A stretch of 64,000 bases of DNA from Reticulitermes lucifugus. Taxonomy: Eukaryota > Arthropoda > Insecta > Blattodea > Rhinotermitidae. The position numbers and the translations under genes are program-made. Below, piece after piece: positions 13,071 through 25,500 of this stretch. The notes beneath the pieces are model-generated. The model was not told the DNA's origin and searched no databases. It was given only the letters and a program-made list of their open reading frames with translations. Where the stretch lies: NCBI GenBank assembly GCA_026260175.1, contig JAKCWW010000043.1:144360-208359 (forward strand), read 5' to 3'. Numbering within the stretch: position 1 is the first letter of the stretch; each line of letters starts with the position of its first letter.

Positions 13071-13804
13071 CTTAAGAATTGTATAGCCACAAGATAGAGG
13101 CAAAATGTCGGAATTGTGTGCTTGCTGGGATCCCGTTATCAGTCAAAGTGCCTTGGGTCTTGACGTTCTTAAAGACGTAATCTTCGTACATATTCATTTT
13201 CATAATCACGGAAACACTGCTCAAAAGCTTTTGACAGTGTCCTGGGTGAAATCACTAGAACGGAATTAATGGCAGCAATCAACTTCAATAGTGAATATCA
13301 AGATAAACCGGATAAAAGGTATTCCATGTCACCGCAGATTTAAAAGTAATAGAGAATATTTTAATAAATAACCCATTTGCAATATACTGCTTTGGAAATC
13401 AAAATATATGCCTACATTTAAAATAACTAAACTTTACTTAGATAAGCAGCTTCTATATACTAGTTTGATTGAAATGGCTATATTGGAGCTTTGTTTAAAT
13501 TTTGTTTCTTAGTAATAGGTGACTTAAAAGAAAAGCCCCAAATAATTGACCGTTCAAGCAAGAGTCTGTAGGAGGGAATTAAAATAGCTTATTTATCGAT
13601 AACAACCCCTATTCCATACAAAACATTGTACTTTTCACTCGTACTTCCAGGAACACACAATGCAATTACCATATCCTTCGCCATGTTTAGGGCACGGAAA
13701 TTTTATACTGCGATGAAGTACCTAGTAGTAAATATCATAGCTGTATCAGCGTAATTATTCTGTATAATAATATATTAATTGCACGTAGATAACTATTTTT
13801 TAAA

Positions 13805-14390
13805 AAATTGGAGAATGTGGAATATTTAAATTATTTGGTTAGCATGATAACAAATGATGCAATATGTGCACGTGAAATTAAATCCAGAATTTCCATGGCA
13901 AAAGCAGCATTCAGCAAGAAGATTCTTTTCACCTGCAAATTGGAGTAAAATTTAAGGAAGGAACTAGTAAAATGCTACGATTAAAGTATAGATTTCTATG
14001 GTCCTGAAACTTGGACACTTCGGAAAGTAGATCAGAAATATCTGGGAAGTTTTGAAATGTGGTGCTGGAGAAGGATGGAGAAGACCAGTTGGACAGATAG
14101 TGTGAGAAATGAAGTCTTACGTAGAGTGAAGCTGGAAAGGAATATCCTACGTACAATAAAAAGAAAGAAAGTAAGATCTTGCGTAGGAACTGCTTTCTAA
14201 AAATGTTACATAAGAAAATATTGAAGAAAGATAGAAGTGAAGGGAAGACACCGAAAAAGACGTAAGCAGCTACTGGATGAGCGTAAGGAAATTCGAGGGT
14301 ACTGGAAGTTGCAAGAAGAAGCACTAAATCGCACTCCGTGCAGAACTCGCTAGGGAAGAAGCTATGGACCTGTCGTAAGACACACTACAT
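13805..14390 (+). mobile_element. LINE relic, C-terminal RT region (family B)
   Basis: Plus-strand translation across several frameshifts gives VEYLNYLVSMITNDA, then EIKSRISMAKAAFSKK. Next comes FEMWCWRRMEKTSWTDSVRN, then LERNILRTIKRKK, and finally RGYWKLQEEALNRTP with GPVVR near the end. These are consecutive blocks of the region after the RT domain in a non-LTR element different from family A. Stops and frameshifts show it is dead. The last ~100 bp recur at 54060-54205. Confidence 0.8.
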
Positions 14391-16964
14391 ATTGAATAAA
14401 TGACGTAACAATTTCACCATCTGATGATAAGCATCGTCAGTAATATTCACACTGTTTTCTAAAATGATTGGACGCGGTATAGAATGCGGGAGACAACACA
14501 GAATGTTACCTTCACATCATATTTGTCGGAGTTTAATCCTAATATTACTTTCCTTTTTAGCTCAGGTCTACTACATGGTCTCTCAATATGAAGTAATCTG
14601 TCCAAAATGTGTTAGTTTCTCATCCTTCATTGCATGTTACATGTTCCTTCTACTTTAGTTCTCTGATTTAACGATCATAGGTTGCAACAATTCCCATTCC
14701 ACTTTGAAACATGTTGGAATCTAAGTACCTTAGTGAGAAAGTATGACTTCATTTCAGTGCGAGGCGCAATTTGACGAAATGGGAAGTACAGAATGAAGCC
14801 GTAAGCTGCCTACAGTATGAGATGTTGTTGAACTTGATTGCTGACAATAAAGGAGAAGGGGAATTTTGGATGTATAATTTTACGAACCATAAATTTCGAG
14901 TGGTGCTTTCATGAGACTTTATGTACCGCAAAATTTCGTGAAAGATATGCCCCTCTTACTCTTATAAATGTGTCTAAAGCTTCATTCTTAGGACCAAAAA
15001 CGACCTAGTCTTTTAAAATAATAATAAATCAAGCTGACATGCATGCTATTACTTTACCCACTAATCGAAGAAAATAAGCTTTGAAAAATGCAAATAAATT
15101 GTGGATGTCCTTAGGTTTGGAAACACTAGGAGAGAGACAACAAAATTTTATGTAAGTTTAATATACAATATTAAACGCTTAAGTGGCATAATCCAAGTCT
15201 GAATTAGCACATCACTGCAGGAACCTTTGCTCTTGTTCGTTTGGTACTGAAATTAGAGCACTTATCCAATACCCTGTTTTAACACTATTTTTTCGCTAAT
15301 CTTGTCCTTTACAAAATCTCAGGTATTCCATAGTAAAACTTATTCACATAAAATATTTACTTGTGGTAAAACTTAAACGAGATCGTCTGTATTCTAGTCG
15401 TTAAACGAAACAATTTTACAGCAATGAAATATCTATTACCATGCCTACTAAAATAAGAAAGATAAATTACTGTAATTAAGGAGGAATTTCACGCAAGGTT
15501 TACAAACATTACGTCTACTATCAACTAATGTTACGCTAGTAAGGTTAACGTCGTGCATAAATGGAATTATTGCTTACCGTCAGTGAATATTCCAGTTTAA
15601 TAAATGGAGTAATAATCCAATTTTCTGTGTTCGGAAATTACTGAAAAAATGGCAGGCCATCATAGAAGAATAGCCGTACGTAGAAGAACATTATTATGAA
15701 ATATTCCAATAATGCGCTTTAATAATATTTTGGAGACTATTTAAAACTATTTCTTAAAAGAAGCCACAAGTAAAATTAGAGTGGATGTGATCGGTTTCTT
15801 ATATTCCAGTAGGAGATATTTGACATTTCCAAGACTCAATCTGAAAGAACGGAACAAATAAACTCCTGTTTTTACTAACGTTGATTTATTACAGGAAAGA
15901 TACAGGAACCATAAGGAAACCAGTGCCAACTGTGGAAGGTAGTAAGAAAGTGGATGTGACGTAAAATACAAGTACGCTATGTATATGTTATTTTCTCGTC
16001 ACTGGAATATAGGGCAGAGTTATAACAGAAGAATTGCTAGTAATTTCTTTGAAATGTTGCGACTTTCAAGCACTTGGTTATGATAGTGACAAAAGGGAAT
16101 GATTCTCGTGATGAAATCAAAGTTTATGTTAAATACTAAAATTTTGTTTATTTCAAAATTTATAATATTGTCTTTCCAGCGTCATCTTACAACCTATGTA
16201 TTAAGAATTATGGATATTTATTTGAACAGCAACTTTTCGTGTAAAATTTTCTTTTTTTGCTCTATGAAAATGTTGGTCTTCTTAAAAGCATATTACAGAG
16301 GAAAGTATTTGAAGGCAAAGAAGGGCTAAAGAAGACATTAGAAGACGTGAGTCTTTAAGAACAATAAAGCTTTTCTGCGTATTTCCGAAGTGAAAACGCA
16401 CAACACCGTTCAATGCAGGGTCGTTTATTAGCTTCGAGGGTGTCTGGCTACAAAGGCTCCACATTTCCCTTCATCAAACATAGCTGTATTGGCAGAGTCA
16501 CCATGTGGCTGTTTTTATTTTCAAAAAACTCGGGTCTGCATAATGACTAACCTCAGTATTGTTGTATTTAGGTAGAGATAGGCCTATAGAAGCATGCAGA
16601 TAATCTACCACAAATTATCACAGTGTTATGAATACAATGTTTCATGAGTTTCTACAACAAATTTGACAACTAAATCGAAAGAATTGGTTTATTTCACTGG
16701 CGCACTTCGACAGCTGCAGGACGCCAGGCAGTTTGAATAATTTAAACCAATTTACTTCAACTAATCTGACGGTTGTCACTAAACTGACATTTTAACTCTC
16801 AATAAAATTCACATCAAAGTGCACTGTCAAAGAAAATTTTATAGTAATTGTTATTGTGCTTGAGAATGATGCGCCAGAATCTACTTATGCGGCACGACGT
16901 ATCTCGTACGATGTTCTAGCTCTTCATAGAGTGGAAAACTAAATCAGTAGTGTGGGTCTTGGCC
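14391..16964. other. Non-coding stretch
   Basis: AT-rich, with short unsupported frames only. Some repeat-like GTGAAAC/CACTGG words appear just before the 36-bp minisatellite (16690-16800). Confidence 0.5.
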
Positions 16965-17490
16965 CATTGGCTTGAATTGACTGATGTAAAACTTGACCAG
17001 ATGACATACTTTGTCAATTGTGAAGCTCGACACACTACCATGCTTGGCTGCTACGAAAACGTTTGATATATTTGGCACAATATTGTTGCTGTGAAATTCA
17101 ACCGTTTGCTTACTTTGACTGGTGTGAAAATTTTGGCCATTAACATGCTTTGACTGCTGTAAAATTGACACTTTTTTTAGTTGGCTGTGGAGCACCACTG
17201 ACTTATATTCTAACTGCTCGGAAACATGACTTTTTAGCATAATCTTACTTCTGTGAAACGTGATTACTTGGAACTCTGTGACTGCTGTGAAACTAAACAC
17301 ATTGGAATACTTTTACTTCTGTGAAACTCGACCATGCTTTGACTTCTTGAAACTAATCACCAGTATCCTTTAACTACTCTATAACAAATTACAGTATTTT
17401 GAGTGCTGTGAAACTCGACCAATTGCATAGTTCCACTGGTGTGAAACTTGAACCATTCGCCTAATTCCATTCCAGTGAAACCTGACGTAT
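16965..17490. repeat. Strongly diverged minisatellite, unit about 36 bp
   Basis: About 13-14 tandem variants of a unit resembling TTTGACTGCTGTGAAACTCG plus about 16 variable bases. The anchor CTG(C/G)TGTGAAAxT recurs roughly every 33-40 bp, for example near 17090, 17130, 17283, 17320, 17406 and 17440. Units differ heavily, so the array is old. The 118-codon minus-strand frame across it is a by-product. Confidence 0.75.
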
Positions 17491-20479
17491 CTAATCTCTA
17501 AATAGCTCATTTGTAAGGCAAAAGATTAAACTACCTGCATATACGTTTCTGTTAAAAATTTTTGGGTCTTCATGTTGTGTATTTGTATTTGACACATTCA
17601 AATTTTATGAGTGTAGGCTTTTGAAGACACCAGTATTACGGATTTCTAATATTTCATAAGCCGCTCATTGTACAAAATAACAGGATTTCTTATTTATTCG
17701 CCACTGTTGTATCCATTTCGAAACTGTCATGGGCATGATGTTATTATGGTTAACGGTGAAAGGTAAGGAGTTGCCCATACGCTTAAGAACCATGTTAAAA
17801 GGACTGGTAGAAGAGAAAAGAAAAAAATGCACATTTGTCACTTGGTCATACTGGAGAGTAAATTGTCAGCTTCACACTTCGGAGGTTTTACACGCGCTGT
17901 AGCCTTTCGGTAGGGAGGAGATTGTTTGAGGTCCACAGATCGTTGGACGCAGTGGCAAACAGGCAGCCCTTGCAGGTTCTGAAGCCCTTTGCCAAGCTCG
18001 CAACAAGTTTCCTGTTTAAAAATTCTTAATCGGAATGATCTATAATTATCTTGATTTAGTTCTATATAGGGACAGGGATGTTGATTTCAGAAAGTCTGAA
18101 CAAGAAAGTTTGTGGTATATTGTAAGGAATTTGCTTACAGGGACTAAAGATTGACACACAACTTTCAGGCGGAATAGCCGATATTTGATTGGGAACCTCC
18201 TGAATAAGAAAGAGTGTGGCGATCTGATAATATTTAAATGACGAGATATTCTAATGAAAGAATATCGTTGTCTGGGTTGGTAATTACGATATATGTGTCT
18301 ATGGTATTGCAGTGGTCAGGTTATAGTACTTTAAGAGTAGGTATAACCAGCAGCTTCTACAGTCGTAAGTTAACAGCGTCTTTAAAGCTTTGTAGCAAAC
18401 AGAGTGCTCCACATTTCCATTTTTTCATATAGCATGTAGCATTGATGACATGTCTTTAAAGAAACCATTAAAAATGAGAGAGTATAGAAAGTCAAGTGGT
18501 ACTTACAGTCTGTAGTATGGTGAATCAATAATCCAATTACACTTTTCTCCTCTTCACAGAAGAAGAAAAGTGCGCCTCAATTAATGAATTCTGATTCGCG
18601 CATTCTTTGGAGGATTAAAAGGCCGGGGACCTGGCCGTTAAATAAACATTAGCCAGTGAATTATGTGTGCGGTTTCTATACACGCCGGGTTTATGAATAG
18701 GACTAGAATGTGGTTACGTGATCAGGAAATAACAGTTTAAGTGCTGTTCCTGTTGTGTTTTTTTTTGTTTAAATCGGATTACGTCTCATAGAGAATGGTT
18801 CTGAGTGAATCACTAAAAGGTGGGATTCGCCACTGATCACTGATTGGAAATGTAGCTGGAGAGCAAGTGGCAGTAATTGCAAGACCCTAGCACAGCGTTA
18901 GACCTTCATCACCGAGTTACCTGGGGCAAGGCCTGTGATCTCATTTGGTGTGCGACTCGCAGTGTTGTGACGCTTTATCGGGCCTCTTCAGGGATTAATG
19001 GAAAAGGAAGGTGAAGAAGCAAGAAGAAACGCCTACAAACACCAGGATGGAAGACAGTTATTCCAGAGGCTGCGTACGTTCTACACAAGCGCTAAAATAC
19101 TGATGCTAAGCTTAGAGAATTTCAATGCTTTTCTCCAAATGTGGATCCCCAGATCAAAGCCGAGTGATAATCTGCTCTTTGCAGGAAGAAAGTCAGATTT
19201 TCCTGAGATGTTGTGCCTGCGAGGAGTAAGACGAAACACTTAAGTTAAGAACAGCAATACAGAATCTACACTTTGATACGCTCAAATTCTCGTTCGCTCG
19301 TTGCTGGTACTGGGTTTGTAGGGTTTTAAAAGCTGCACGTTAACACCAACAACACCTCACATTTTTGGATGCATATAAATTCATACAGACAAGCAAATGC
19401 CAATTTCATTTTAAAATTATTCTCATTTGATTTAAAGTAAAAGATACACAGAAAATTCACTTATTCTTTTAAGATAAAACTGGGGCTTTGCCGTTCACGC
19501 TTTTCCATCATAAAATACGTTTTGGGAACGAGTCATAGTGGCAGTAAGGTCTGCTTACTTAGAAACAGTAATGTCACAAACATTTCGCTCGTGATAATTT
19601 TGAGCTCCAGGAATACGTTCGTCCTCTCACCAAGGGTAAGTTAATGAAGACTGGTTGTGAATACATTTTAAGCTTAATCTGTAATTTTAAATTTTCAGAA
19701 AGTACTTATTTTCTTGTAAGATATAATGAGTGAAAGAAAGAACGTATTACGTTTTCCTTTGTTCTTCCAACTTATGGTAGTTCTCAAATCTCAGTTACAA
19801 AATTTATGACATGAATAGCACAAATATAGATTGGGCACATGATTATTGACTTGGAAATTTAAGCTACATACATGGAACCTCATTTAATTTTAAAACTCTG
19901 GTGTTATTTCTTTAAGGTGTTGACAGCGCCATTGGAAAAATATTTGAATCCGGAGAATATTATTTTTAAGAAGATATTCACCTTGAAAAATGTAATTAGG
20001 AAGTAATTTTAGATCTCTTAATCTTGAATACATTTCACATGATCATCAACACATTTATCGATATTGCAATGTGCAAGGTTCTGTAGTCATAATGCAAGAG
20101 GTAGTGCGTTGCCCACTCGACAGGAATGAAGATCTTGTAGCTCGGGAGGTAAATGAGTGGGAGTGACACTCCATACGTCATAAATTGTCTGGCACAAGTA
20201 TGAGAAGTGTCTCCCATCCCAGACGTGGTCTGTGATTACAGAGTTCGTATTCATAAGAAGGCACTTCCTATATAAGCTTTTAATGGCTCACAGCTGCGCG
20301 TCTCACTTCCACTTTCGGTTATAATAATTGCGCACCTTCTTTCTTCTCGTTTTTGTTTTCAAGAATCACACATGACAGCAATAAAAACGGGTTAGACCTA
20401 TGCCAGTAACATTTTTAAATACATAATCTTTACGGAAATTCGTTTACTTCACTAAACATTTTCCTGGGCACTTTATACT
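17491..20479. other. Non-coding stretch
   Basis: Contains modestly GC-richer pieces (17880-18000, 18600-19020) without recognisable coding content. An 81-codon frame at 18998-19243 shows no family signature. Confidence 0.5.
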
Positions 20480-20864
20480 TAGCCACTCTTATGGAACCCA
20501 AATGTTCATCAACGTTTTCGTAAAAGCTCGCCACTCGGCCCCAGCCGGAGGTAGTTAAGTCCAATTTACATGTTTAAGAAGTATTTCCTAAAACAATACT
20601 TGCCTTTTTCACGGGAGTGAATACCATCATTGCGGTCTGCTGTGGTAGATGACTACACAGCGCCATACCCTAGAAGGTAGTATTCTTAATTTTCTGTAAC
20701 TTTTCACCCCCAGATTTCCCAAATGGCCTCTTTCCCTGCGGCTTTACAATCAATACTCCGTATCCATCTTTCGCCTTCCCACGCGTAATACAAGTCCTGC
20801 TCATCTCTCCTTTATTTAGTCCTTCTAATGATAAAAAAGCGAATTGTAAACGTGGCGAAACCAC
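20480..20864 (-). mobile_element. LINE relic, 3' terminal coding region (family A)
   Basis: Minus-strand translation near 20740 gives GVLIVKPQGKRPFGKSGGEK. Near 20520 it gives GAEWRAFTKTLMNIWVP. These are the same two blocks as in the relic at 11485, in the same order, with an interrupted middle. Confidence 0.7.
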
Positions 20865-21239
20865 TCATTATGTAATTATCTCAGTTTTACTGTTATGTTC
20901 TTTTCTTTCAAAGAATATAATGTGATATTTTTTATTCTGTGCGAAAGCTTCTTTTGACACGCATACAAAAACAGGATTTATTTATAAAGTCAAACACGCA
21001 TTAGAATCAAAGTTCTACAAGTAATGTTTTACAACTATATTGTAAAACTAGAGTAAATATTCTCCGAAAACGAAACATGTTGCAAAGCTCTTCAAAGCGT
21101 ACGTCTGCGACTTGAATGCAAGTTTCAGAACGGTGACTTATTACAAAACCCGTCTGACAGTCCCCCTTGTGGCTTGAATGCACGTATCAACATCCCCAAG
21201 GACATGGAGGCTGTTTAGAATTCCATCTGCAGCGTAAAA

Positions 21240-21860
21240 AAGTTTTTGAAATATGTATATCAGTCTTTGGGTTATTTGTTCTCAAAGCAGCCACTTTTGT
21301 GCCCCACAAGTATTTAGTTACCTAGAGATTTCAAATCAGGAGGTCTTGCTGGGTAGGCATGCAGTTCACTTCGGCCGATCCAACGCTTTGTTTATTTGCG
21401 ATGAAGAAAATCCGAAACTTGTCTTTGACAGCGAGGGAAACTACATCACACAGGATGTTCGCATTCATAATAGGGCAACTCTAAATGGTGTGGCAGATCG
21501 TTCTGTTGAAAAGGCAAGTCAGATATCTCATGTGATACTTCTGCTCAAAATGTAGGACCCAATAATGATTTAAATCAATGCCACGCCCATATTGAATACG
21601 AATTGGCAATGAAACTGACTAATGTGTTGCGTAAGGCTTCTCATTAGCCCTAAATTGGGTGTACCGAGTTTCAGCTACTTCGTCACGTGTAGAATGTGTT
21701 TCGTCAGTGAATAACCTGTAACTGCTCAATTAATCATTCACTTGAAGAAAGCGACGAAAATGTTCCCGCAAAGGTCAGTCCGGAGATTCAAGATGCTGAA
21801 TACTTTGGACATGTTAAAGATTCGTTTAACATATACCTGTATTTTTGACCGATTTGAAAG
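21240..21860 (-). mobile_element. Decayed Tc1/mariner-superfamily-like DDE transposase
   Basis: The minus strand reads, across stops and frameshifts, HVQSIQHLESPD, then YRLFTDETHSTRDEV and FRANEKPYAT. Next comes FQQNDLPHHLE, then KRWIGRSELHAYPARPPDLK. These correspond to the first catalytic Asp (FTDE), the second (FQ-D, here mutated) and the RWIGR...WPPRSPDLTPLD region of a common insect transposase. The plus-strand 100-codon frame over the same place is a shadow. Confidence 0.6.
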
Positions 21861-22319
21861 GCATTCCTTAGAATTGCTGGCGTTAAATTCTTAACGTGAC
21901 TGAATATTTGTGTCTACACGAAGAGTGATGACTACTTGGAATATTCGCTTTGAATTCGGTAGGTCGTGACGGCCAAAATGAACACGCTATTTGAAACAAA
22001 CTGAAGTTGGAGAAATGGCGACAGGGGTGTCACACAGACGTCAGCTGCATCTGGGATTGTTAACAAGTTACAGTGTCTCTGATTTCGGAAAGAGTAATAA
22101 GCTAATTAACCGAAATAAATTTTCTGAACAGAACAAATAAACTTAGAGTTTGCACATTCCTAATAATTTCTATTAAACGTGCAGCCTAGTGTTCGGCCTA
22201 GGACTGATAGTTTCTCTAAAACAGAGGAAAGAACTTTAACAGCATTTGCAATAAAGGGACTATGCATATACAAGAATCTGACTGACATCAAACATGTCAC
22301 TGAAATTCTTTTTGAAAAT

Positions 22320-22530
22320 TGTGAAAAATTAGGATATAAAAAGTATGTATTTCCTCTTGTAAAGTGTCCACACCCATTCTGGGGCCCAAAGGGGTCTCTT
22401 TCCTTGGAGGATAAAACGATCGGGACGTGAAGGTGAGCAGTCAACTTTATCTAGTACAGAGTGGAGATACAGTTCCATTTCACTCGCACATATGACTTCA
22501 TGGCCTACATGAGGGAAAATTTGCATTGTA
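22320..22530 (-). repeat. Dispersed repeat relic
   Basis: Minus-strand translation CSPSRPDRFILQGKRPLWAP, then EWVWTLYKRK, resembles a widespread relic peptide (SRPGRFTPG..P...GP..GLDT..KRK) found at the ends of insect retroelement copies. The class is uncertain. Confidence 0.45.
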
Positions 22531-25500
22531 AAAGCTTAAATATTAAATACAATTGACTCTAAAATTTGAAGTGTAGTACATTTAAAATGAGCAAGCATAA
22601 AGAAATCTTGGGTGATATAAAGCAAAAAAAAAAATTATTTGTTTTTGTGATTAGTTAAGACGAGTGTTCTTGATAATGAATAAAACAAATTATTACCTTG
22701 TGAATATTATTTTTAAATTCGCCCATTAATTAATATACAGATTTATGTCAATATTCTATAACTCCTCCTTCCACCTTTCGTCAGTCATTAATTCACTCAC
22801 TTATTCCGTTAGGTGTTAATTTATTGACGGCTGGGCTGTAGTCCTTTCCACACGTAACGCAATTTATATAACTAAATTAGTTCAATTCTAATGTAACTAT
22901 TTGGAATTTTGGGTTTTCTTTTTTATGCTTCATTTAGATATTCTCCTTGTACGTATTGAACAGTCTTAACCTTATTTAATTACTTCATTACTATTACCAT
23001 TCACATTTTCTGTAGAATTCTTTTGTGCTCAGTCCCATAACCATAACTATTTTGCTACCATAATTATTTTATGGATATATTTTTCATTGGATTATACTCT
23101 GTCCTGCCTTTCTCTCTTTGTCGTCCAATCAGTTCCGCCGTCATTCAGTCATTGTATTTTGTAGCTATATCCGGTGTCTTTGTGTTTATCTTCTGTACAC
23201 AAAAGTATCCTTACAATCGGCCATACAGAAATTACATCCTGCGGAAAGGAATTGTGTGGCCGTGAAATGTCTTATGATTTGATTATCAGCGTTATTTCCG
23301 GCGAAAACCAGTAGAAACGTCCGAAATATATCGAATTTGTATGCATTATTTGCATGTAGTGTTTAAAAAAGCAAAATTTTCAAAAATGCTTTATGGTCAG
23401 AGAAACTTGCGTGTGCCAGCACATTTTTACTAGTATATTATCATGTAATTGATGTCATTTAAAAACTGTGAATAATTAATTATCAAATTTGTGTGACGGC
23501 GGGACAGGCTTCTCTCATTTATTTTTCTAAAACATCGAATAAATTGAGAAAAGAATTATTGCTCTTAACAGACTTTATCGCTCGTAAGGCGCAAATTGCG
23601 ACGTATGAATTTGATTTAACAAATTTGTGAACGTACGTGAAATTTAGCTTGCCGTTAAGCCGCATGTGATGTGGTTTTGCAAACGGTCAATTGCGCTGCT
23701 CTGCTGTCGTAATTGCGTTGCGGTCAGTGGTGACCTTGCTACAATCCAATAAAGTTCTACCAGCACTACTTATATAGAGTTCTTACCTGTCGGCAGAACT
23801 GCAACCAAGTCCTATTGAGACTTGCGTCTCTTTGTCAAATATTTGATAATTACTGTGCTAGATTTCCTTGACGCTCTCCCGCTTACTTAAATTCCCATTG
23901 TACATATTTTACAGACATGCTAGAGGTGGGCTGCTTTCCTTATAAGGCCTTCCCACTTTAAATATAACCTCGCCTTTGCGCAGCAATTTCTGTGTCTACC
24001 AATGGGACTCGATACGACGTAAGGATGATGTAAATATTACTTCTGTATCGAGGAAATAGCGCACGGAAAGTTCAGCACATTCTTCTCTCTGCCCATCCCT
24101 TCATCAATTTATCAACCATCCATTCATCACCTTATCCACAGATATCCACAGGCATAGTATTGGGAATGAAGTCTCTAAGGTCCTCTGACCCAAGGAATGA
24201 TATCTGCTTTGCGCCAGGCACATTTCCATAGAGTTGTAAATTTTAAATGGCCGTCACACAGTTATCGCCTCGAAACAGTAATATCACCTAACGCTCACAA
24301 GACTTTTTAATGGGTTCATGTAGTAAGCATGCACAGTACTTCGTTGGTCTTCTACATATTTATTCCACAAGTGAAACGAGGTGGCCCAGTGGACTGAATT
24401 GAACTTTCTTGTACGAGTATTATATATGAAGACTGGCCCATTTTTATTCCTTACTCTATGCGCATAATTACATCACAAGAAGCTGTATAGTTGGCAGTCT
24501 TCTTACATTCTTATTAAAGTTACTGAATCAGTAAGAGGCGAATGGACGAGGTATTGTTATGCATGTGGAAGGCAAGGCAGCACAGATCTCATTGTAAAAA
24601 GACCCTTTGGAACAAAAATACGTTTCGTACGTTTTCTGGTGCGCTATTTTTATCACACTCCACTTATAATTTCAATTTATCATTTCTCGCAAACGATGCA
24701 CTCAAACATAGCAGTTACTCTGAAAATACGAAATGTTGTACGATCATAAGCCTCAATCATTCCAAGTCCTTGCTTACTAGCTAGCTCGCTTGTTTGTTTG
24801 CATACTCATTCAATGACTCTCAATCATTCAGTAGTTCCCTCTTTCAACTATTCCCTTATTGGCTCACTCCATTACTTGATGCTTCATTCAACTGCTGTAT
24901 CAATAAATTCCTCATTGACTCACTCATTGTGACGGTGTATTTCTGAGCCTCTCTCTGCCTCACTCGGTGACTCTATCGCTCATGCAGTCTCCATAGAGAC
25001 AACAAAATGTGTCTACTTACGCACGCATAAAGAATTTATATCCACGTCGCATAGACATTGATTCTTTTGCCGGGAGCAAACAGAATGAAGATCTGTTAGG
25101 CACCTAGTTGTAAGACGAAGCTGTTCTAGCTCTTTATCCGTGATTTGAATTATATTTTATTGACACGAACCTTAGTAGTAAGGAGAGTAACTTATGTGAA
25201 AGAGTTGGCGAAGATGAGAGAGTTTTCGTTTCATATCACGTCAGACCGTCTCTTTGTCCTGCAAGCAAACTGATCTGCTTATCTTAACTGAATAGGCACT
25301 ACAATGACATCGATAAATCAACATAATTAGCATAGACAAAAATATGATTTTTTCCGTTCAACATTGATCCCTCCTGATTTGCTTGAACTTTTCCAATGGC
25401 AAGTCCAAAGCGAAGTTGAAAGGCAATGGCAAGAATCGATACCCTTCTTCAATTTCCTTCTGGCAGTGCATAAAATAGGCATTTACTTGTACTGTCTTTA

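Noticed and set aside
13929-14324. A 131-codon minus-strand gene
   Set aside because: It is the antisense shadow of the family B LINE relic.
24380-24420. A SINE head (GGTGGCCCAGTGGACTG)
   Set aside because: Box A-like only; no box B at tRNA spacing.
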